From a virus, in the IMG/VR virus record IMGVR_UViG_3300034108_000410, positions 1-45,161 of that record: a stretch of 45,161 nucleotides of DNA. The stretch is one strand, 5' to 3'. Below the pieces are notes generated by a model, which did no database searches, was not told the DNA's origin, and saw nothing but the letters and a program-made list of their open reading frames with translations. Made by a program: the position numbers and the translations under genes. Positions 41,121 to 45,161 of this stretch are shown one piece after another; position 1 is the stretch's first letter, and every line of letters begins with the position of its first letter.

Positions 41121-41383
41121 TTCGGATCACCGCAGGGTTCGTTGTTGGCTGCGCGGAGGCGGATGTTCTCCGCAATGATCAGATTGATCTGGGCCATGCG
41201 GACCTGAGCAGCCTCGAAGACGTTCATGTCATCACGAACCTTGGGCAACTCAGTTGGCTCAACCTTCTCGATCTCGCAGGGCACCGGCACCGGCACCTTG
41301 ACTACCTTGGGTAGCTCAGGTGTGGTGGTGCAGGACACAAGGGCCATCGCAGTGATGGCGATAATGATCTCACGCTTCATCAG
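41117..41383 (-). CDS. Outer-membrane spanin lipoprotein (Rz1-like)
   Basis: An 88-aa lipoprotein with a signal peptide and lipobox (MALVSC; the cysteine at about 17 is lipidated), then a proline-rich stretch (PKVVKVPVPVPCEIE) typical of Rz1, and a short helix. The ATG overlaps the inner spanin stop. It would pair with the inner spanin across the periplasm to fuse the membranes at lysis. Rz1 is often nested in Rz; here the two are consecutive. Confidence 0.82.
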   Translation of the reverse strand: MMKREIIIAITAMALVSCTTTPELPKVVKVPVPVPCEIEKVEPTELPKVRDDMNVFEAAQVRMAQINLIIAENIRLRAANNEPCGDPK

Positions 41384-41742
41384 ATGTTCTCCAACAGTAA
41401 GGCACGGGCTGCTTCGCATTGTTCGTCCTTGGTTGTGGGTGACGGCAGGGACAGGATGTCCTCTGCTTTGACTTCGAGGCGGACTGCCCTGCGGTTTGCC
41501 GCAGCGAGACCTGCGAGGTAGACCTCACGGTTCTCCTTGGCCTGCTCTGCCATGCGGTCGATGGCTTCATTCTGTGCCAAGAGCTTACCGGAGAGATCGG
41601 CAGTGATTACCTTCTCGGCCCGGAGGTCAGCGCGGGCTGCATCTCGCTGGGCGACAACGACTTGAAAGGCGATGGCCATGAGCAGGGTCACCGCAACTAG
41701 GCTGTAGGACAGGGCCGTGCGTACGCTTGTGGGTATGATCAT
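41380..41742 (-). CDS. Inner-membrane spanin (Rz-like)
   Basis: A 120-aa type II membrane protein: one N-terminal helix (ALSYSLVAVTLLMAIAFQVV, about 9-28) and a long periplasmic coiled coil (about 30-95). The start is coupled to the holin candidate (ATGA). Topology plus the adjacent lipoprotein gives the Rz call. Confidence 0.82.
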   Translation of the reverse strand: MIIPTSVRTALSYSLVAVTLLMAIAFQVVVAQRDAARADLRAEKVITADLSGKLLAQNEAIDRMAEQAKENREVYLAGLAAANRRAVRLEVKAEDILSLPSPTTKDEQCEAARALLLENI

Positions 41743-41984
41743 TGTTCAGGTTCATCCTTTCGTTTGGCCCAAAGGGCAGCGCCGGTTGCCGCGAGGATTG
41801 CCGCAGCTCCGGTTCCGTAATTGGAGGGATCGAATGGGTTCCCGCTTTTGGCTACATCCCAGCCAGCGAGTACAAGGAACTGTACTCCGATCAGGATTGC
41901 ACCGATGCGGATAACGTCAGGGGTTTGGTTGTCTTTGCTTGTGGTCAACTGCCGGACCCACTGGAGGATTGCTCGTATAATCAC
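41739..41984 (-). CDS. Holin candidate
   Basis: An 81-aa protein with two likely membrane helices (VIRIGAILIGVQFLVLAGWD around 24-43 and GTGAAAILAATGAALW around 57-72) and a charged C-terminus (KRKDEPEQ), a class II holin-like topology. It is immediately upstream of the spanins, which makes it the best holin in the genome. The GTG start overlaps the HNH-like stop. Confidence 0.7.
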   Translation of the reverse strand: MIIRAILQWVRQLTTSKDNQTPDVIRIGAILIGVQFLVLAGWDVAKSGNPFDPSNYGTGAAAILAATGAALWAKRKDEPEQ

Positions 41985-42319
41985 CGTGCGTTGTTCCTGT
42001 AGAAATCAGCCAGTGCCACCAGCTCATCCACAGTGAGGTCTGACTTGGCTCTGTTGGCTTTGTTGGAGATCACGACCACGTTGCCCGGTACGTATCCGTC
42101 CGCAGGCACCCGCCGGTCGAGCGAGGGGGAGTTTGGCCCCGGTCCTTTCGAACCGAGGGCCTGCTCCAATCGTACCCCGAACACGGGGCAGTAGCGTGGG
42201 ATGATGATGTCCGCCTCGGATAGACCGAAGGGGACCCCCGCCTTTTTCGCACGTTCCTTCGCGGCCCTGATCATCATCTTTCGGATGTCGAGGGGCTTGT
42301 AAACGCGCCGCCGTTTCAC
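41981..42319 (-). CDS. HNH-type endonuclease-like protein
   Basis: A 112-aa basic protein with YCPVFGVRLE, then SPSLDRRVPADGYVPGNVVV and ISNKANRAKSDLT, a pattern common in small phage HNH / endonuclease-VII-like proteins. Only one cysteine of a possible zinc site is visible. The GTG at 42319 lacks a ribosome site. An ATT at 42343 with AGGAG five bases upstream would add MPVKPNPPV and fits better, so a rare start codon is possible. It sits after DNA polymerase and may act in recombination or junction cleavage. Confidence 0.68.
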   Translation of the reverse strand: MKRRRVYKPLDIRKMMIRAAKERAKKAGVPFGLSEADIIIPRYCPVFGVRLEQALGSKGPGPNSPSLDRRVPADGYVPGNVVVISNKANRAKSDLTVDELVALADFYRNNAR

Positions 42320-42351
42320 TGGCGGGTTGGGCTTTACTGGAATATTTTCTC

Positions 42352-44301
42352 CTAGTGACTGTCGGCCCAGCTATCACCGATCTGGAATGCACCAGCCAAG
42401 GGGCACCGGAGGTTGAACGCTTCACCAGCGAGGCGTATTGCCCGTGCTGCGGCTTCCCCGATCTCGTTGGATAAATGGGCCGGAACTTCTAACTGATATT
42501 CGTCATGGATGTTTGCGACGAAGCCGAGGCGGTCTTCCCCGCGATGCAACCAGCCGGTCACCCAGTTGGGTTCCCATCCGGTAGACATGAGGTCGTCCAA
42601 CAGGATCACCGCAGCCTTCTTCATGACCACCGCACCACCGCCCTGAAGGAGCGTGTTAAGTGCGGCGTGGGCTGAACGAACGCGAAGGCGTCCGCCGTCC
42701 ACTGTCTTGAGGTACTTGCGGGCTGCTAAGGTCTTGACCTTGGCTTGTAGCTTACCGAGTGCAGGCAGGCCTTCCTCGACTGAGCGACGGGCCTTGGTGC
42801 CCAGACGGACCAATGCTCGGTCACGCAGGTCACCCGGCGGGTACTTGCCGTGGAAGCCTTCACGCTGACGGTCGGAGTAGTCATCATAAATGATCGAGCC
42901 GAGCTTCAGGTTACCAGCACCATACAGGTAGGCGTATATCCATGTCTTCGCGCTGTCCCGGCTGTTGAGGCCGATGAAGCGTTGGTTGACTGTGTGGACG
43001 TCTGTGCCGTCGTCCTTCGATCCTTCAACGACCGTCTTGACGTAGGCACCGGCATCGAACCGAGCCATGTAGTGAGCCAGCATACGCAGCTCTAGGCCCT
43101 CAGCATCGCAGCCAACCAGCTTGAAGCCATCAGCTACACGGAACAAAGACCGGCAGTCCTTGCCGTAAGGGGCGCGGACAGCAGGCACCTGTGCCATGTT
43201 GGGGTAGCTGTGGGTCATCCGTCGGGTGACAGCGCCGAGTGTGTTGACGCGACCATGGATGCGGTCGTCGCTGCCCACACGCTTGAGCCACGCTTGACTG
43301 CCTTCGGCCAACTGACCGAGCCGCTTATCGACAGTGAGGTACTCCACCAGCAGCTTGGCTTCTGGGAAGTCCAGACCACCAAGTGTGGTTTCGTCGATCT
43401 TCGGTTTGCCAGTCTCAGTGAACTCGACAGGCTTCCAGTCGTAGAGTGCTTGGAGCCGGTTCGCGATATGGTCACGGCTGCCGGGATTGAATGATACCGT
43501 CTTGAACTTGGGCACACCAACACCGGCCTTGTAGCCGAGCTTGGCGTTGTCACGCTTGGGCATGAACACGTAGGGCTTGCCGCCCTTGCGGATCGGCTCT
43601 TCCCACGGCGGGAACACGGCACGGAGGCGATCCTCCAGTTCAGCCTTACGGCCCCGCAGGATACGTTCCAGATCATGCGCCCGTTCCCTGTCGAACAGGA
43701 AGCCACAGCGTTCCTGCAAGTGGATCAGGAAGGCGGTGTCATGTTCAAGTCGAACAGCGTCTTCGCTGTATTCCTTAGCAGACAGGAACTCCCACAGGCG
43801 TCGGGTAACGACGATGTCCTGATAGGCGTAGTCTTCCATGTCCTGCGTGAACAAGGCCCAGCCGCCGGTATAGTCACCCTTGTGTTCACCGAGGCGGATG
43901 CCCCATGACTTAAGGTTGTGTGAGCCGATCAGCTTACCGAAGTCACGGGGACGTCGGCCAGCGCGGACACCTTCCATGTCAACGTCTGTCATGTGCGGGT
44001 AAAGATACCGCGAGTAGATCAGCGTGTCGTGGAGGACGCCCTTCGGGTGAAAGGATGGGTTCAGCTTCTTGATCGCGGGGACGTCGAAGTTGATGATGTT
44101 GTGACCGCAGATGGCGTCGGCTTCACCGAGGAGTTTAATGCCGTCCTCGATAGAACCATCGCGGGGAGCCGAAGCGCCATCTGCGAAGAAACCGTCGTTG
44201 AACCGCAGGAACTTTCCGGTCTCGGTGTCGTACATATGGAGAGTGTGGATCACGGTCAGCTCATCGAGCAGTCCGTCACTCTCAAGATCGAATAGCAGCA
44301 C
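42352..44301 (-). CDS. T7-type DNA polymerase (family A)
   Basis: A 649-aa replicative polymerase with proofreading (T7 gp5 is 704 aa). Exonuclease: D5 and E7 (LLFDLESDG), GHNIINFD, and EDYAYQD. Polymerase: motif A VGCDAEGLELRM (catalytic Asp near 399), motif B DSAKTWIYAYLYG (Lys near 452), motif C NIHDEYQLE (His-Asp near 599-600). I use the GTG at 44301 because GGAG lies upstream and because it places the exonuclease acids at D5/E7 exactly as in T7; a TTG four codons earlier has no ribosome site. A terminator hairpin precedes the gene. The host processivity factor in T7 is thioredoxin; its loop region was not identified by eye here. Confidence 0.97.
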   Translation of the reverse strand: MLLFDLESDGLLDELTVIHTLHMYDTETGKFLRFNDGFFADGASAPRDGSIEDGIKLLGEADAICGHNIINFDVPAIKKLNPSFHPKGVLHDTLIYSRYLYPHMTDVDMEGVRAGRRPRDFGKLIGSHNLKSWGIRLGEHKGDYTGGWALFTQDMEDYAYQDIVVTRRLWEFLSAKEYSEDAVRLEHDTAFLIHLQERCGFLFDRERAHDLERILRGRKAELEDRLRAVFPPWEEPIRKGGKPYVFMPKRDNAKLGYKAGVGVPKFKTVSFNPGSRDHIANRLQALYDWKPVEFTETGKPKIDETTLGGLDFPEAKLLVEYLTVDKRLGQLAEGSQAWLKRVGSDDRIHGRVNTLGAVTRRMTHSYPNMAQVPAVRAPYGKDCRSLFRVADGFKLVGCDAEGLELRMLAHYMARFDAGAYVKTVVEGSKDDGTDVHTVNQRFIGLNSRDSAKTWIYAYLYGAGNLKLGSIIYDDYSDRQREGFHGKYPPGDLRDRALVRLGTKARRSVEEGLPALGKLQAKVKTLAARKYLKTVDGGRLRVRSAHAALNTLLQGGGAVVMKKAAVILLDDLMSTGWEPNWVTGWLHRGEDRLGFVANIHDEYQLEVPAHLSNEIGEAAARAIRLAGEAFNLRCPLAGAFQIGDSWADSH

Positions 44302-44310
44302 TGGGTTCTC

Positions 44311-44343
44311 CAAAAGAAAAAGGGCCAGCCCGAAGGCCAGCCC
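44311..44343 (-). terminator. Intrinsic terminator upstream of DNA polymerase
   Basis: On the minus strand GGGCTGGCC-TTCG-GGCTGGCCC forms a nine-bp stem with a stable TTCG loop, followed by TTTTTCTTTT. It sits between the 93-aa gene and the DNA polymerase start, inside the replication operon. Confidence 0.85.
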
Positions 44344-44373
44344 TGAGTTGTGTCCAACTGTATTGGGTAGTGA

Positions 44374-44655
44374 TCAGTCGAGGACCTTGCGGACCTTGCG
44401 GACCTTGCTGAGTAGTTTCGATGCCTTGATTGCGCGAAGCTCGGCCTCACCGGCAGCGTCCGACAGGTTTGCGACGGTGTCGTTAAACCGGGCACGGGCG
44501 TCTGCGAGTGCCTTATCGGTCAGAACAACGACGTCATTCTGGCGGTCGATGTAGGCTTCGAGCTGACGCTCGATCTTCTGGAACTTGGCGATCAGTCCAT
44601 CGATGCCCCGGTCAAGGACACGGGCGATGAACAGAGAGATGATACGTGTGATCAT
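44374..44655 (-). CDS. Hypothetical amphipathic/coiled-coil protein, 93 aa
   Basis: Starts MITRIISLFIARVLDRGIDG, an amphipathic or weakly membrane-associated helix, followed by a coiled coil (KIERQLEAYIDRQ, then ADARARFNDTVANLS) and a basic tail with a repeated KVRK. It is coupled to the DUF5664-like gene (stop and ATG two bases apart). I recognise no function; membrane association is suggested only by the first 15 residues. Confidence 0.7.
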   Translation of the reverse strand: MITRIISLFIARVLDRGIDGLIAKFQKIERQLEAYIDRQNDVVVLTDKALADARARFNDTVANLSDAAGEAELRAIKASKLLSKVRKVRKVLD

Positions 44656-44656
44656 G

Positions 44657-45088
44657 TCAGTCAGCTTTCTTTGGCAGGGGATTGGATTTCAGGAGTGCCT
44701 CGAGATCATCGAGTGTCTTGCGGGCAAGGCCGATCTTCTGTCGATCATCGTGGAGCTTTCCGGTGGCCTGAGCATCAAGCAGCAGGGCACAGGAAGCGAT
44801 TGCATGGGCGAGGTGTGAGACACCGCTTTCGGGGTCAGTGTCTTCACCATCGAACCAGAGTTGAAGGTGACGCTCGAGTGCATCTTGGTAGACCGAAGCG
44901 GATATGCGGGTCTCCCGATAGTTGAACGCGCCGTACTTAGCGGCACCGACAGACATCACGCGGCCCACCAGCAGCATCACCCAGCGTGGCATTACGGACC
45001 ACGTTGATGGCTTCTTGGAACCGGCGATGTCCTTTGGGTTCACACCCTCAGCAACCCACTCAGCGCATCGATCATATTTCATCATCAT
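44657..45088 (-). CDS. dATP/dGTP diphosphohydrolase-like protein (DUF5664-like)
   Basis: A 143-aa protein. Landmarks are SVGAAKYGAFNYRE, then ISASVYQDALERHLQLWFDG and VSHLAHAIASCALLLDAQ, the pattern of the DUF5664 family annotated as dATP/dGTP diphosphohydrolase N-terminal. It would hydrolyse or bind nucleotides during replication. The start is the first of three ATG codons, embedded in the end of the primase-helicase frame (overlap seen at 62-78 and again at 45072-45088). An ATG 18 codons earlier would lie well inside primase and is less likely. Confidence 0.8.
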   Translation of the reverse strand: MMMKYDRCAEWVAEGVNPKDIAGSKKPSTWSVMPRWVMLLVGRVMSVGAAKYGAFNYRETRISASVYQDALERHLQLWFDGEDTDPESGVSHLAHAIASCALLLDAQATGKLHDDRQKIGLARKTLDDLEALLKSNPLPKKAD

Positions 45089-45161
45089 CCAGTGTCTCAT
45101 CCTTGAAGGACGAACCGCCCTCTTCAGGGAGGGGAACCTCATACATGAGGCCGGTGTCGCG
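45011..45161. repeat. Terminal overlap of a circular contig, copy 2
   Basis: The second copy of bases 1-151. It carries the primase C-terminus and the DUF5664-like start and differs from copy 1 only at 45035. Confidence 0.9.

Overview
The window is a nearly complete, probably circularly closed genome contig of a T7-like podovirus (Autographiviridae type). It carries a single-subunit phage RNA polymerase, a T7-type replication set, and a T7-type virion and terminase module. Every convincing gene is on the minus strand, so transcription order runs from high to low coordinates. The last 151 bases (45011-45161) repeat the first 151 with one synonymous difference, so the unique circle is about 45,010 bp and the contig ends are an assembly breakpoint in the primase / DUF5664-like junction, not the physical virion ends. 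The sequence is GC-rich. A tyrosine integrase beside a MarR-like regulator, upstream of the RNA polymerase, marks it as a potentially temperate T7 relative, an arrangement known from SAR11 pelagiphages and cyanophage P-SSP7. The host is probably a GC-rich proteobacterium, but nothing in the window fixes it.

Layout in transcription order. (1) 12771-11525 is a 1.25 kb gene-free segment with tandem repeats, long inverted repeats and one inverted phage promoter; by position it matches the T7 genome-end / concatemer-junction region. (2) 11524-8698 holds eleven small early genes, several behind near-identical leaders. (3) 8540-6878 holds the MarR-like regulator and integrase, followed at 6956-6745 by a repeat-rich candidate attP. 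(4) Two tandem phage promoters lead to the RNA polymerase (6550-4109). (5) A further promoter leads to three small genes, SSB, a RusA-like resolvase, amidase, primase-helicase and then, across the contig ends, a DUF5664-like protein, a 93-aa protein, DNA polymerase, an HNH-type protein, a holin candidate, both spanins and the 5'-3' exonuclease. (6) A promoter followed at once by a strong terminator-like hairpin precedes the virion genes: two small proteins, portal, scaffold, capsid, tail tubes A and B, internal virion proteins, and two very large fibre genes. (7) The terminase small and large subunits close the map, with three collagen-like or fibre-like genes between them.

The genes form a conventional lytic programme: host-transcribed early region, phage RNA polymerase, replication, then virion, lysis and packaging. 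Temperate and host-range accessories are added. Translation is tightly coupled through NTGA and TAATG overlaps, and GTG and TTG starts are common. The phage promoter is recognisable as GTGCCMATTAGTGCAGACC followed by NTTGG at four minus-strand sites and one plus-strand site. The most interesting signals are the three-way-junction dyad and TGTGCCA array around the integrase 3' end, the inverted promoter and repeat-rich end region, the promoter-terminator pair ahead of the virion operon, the muralytic domain in the gp15-like rather than the gp16-like protein, and the chimeric fibres.
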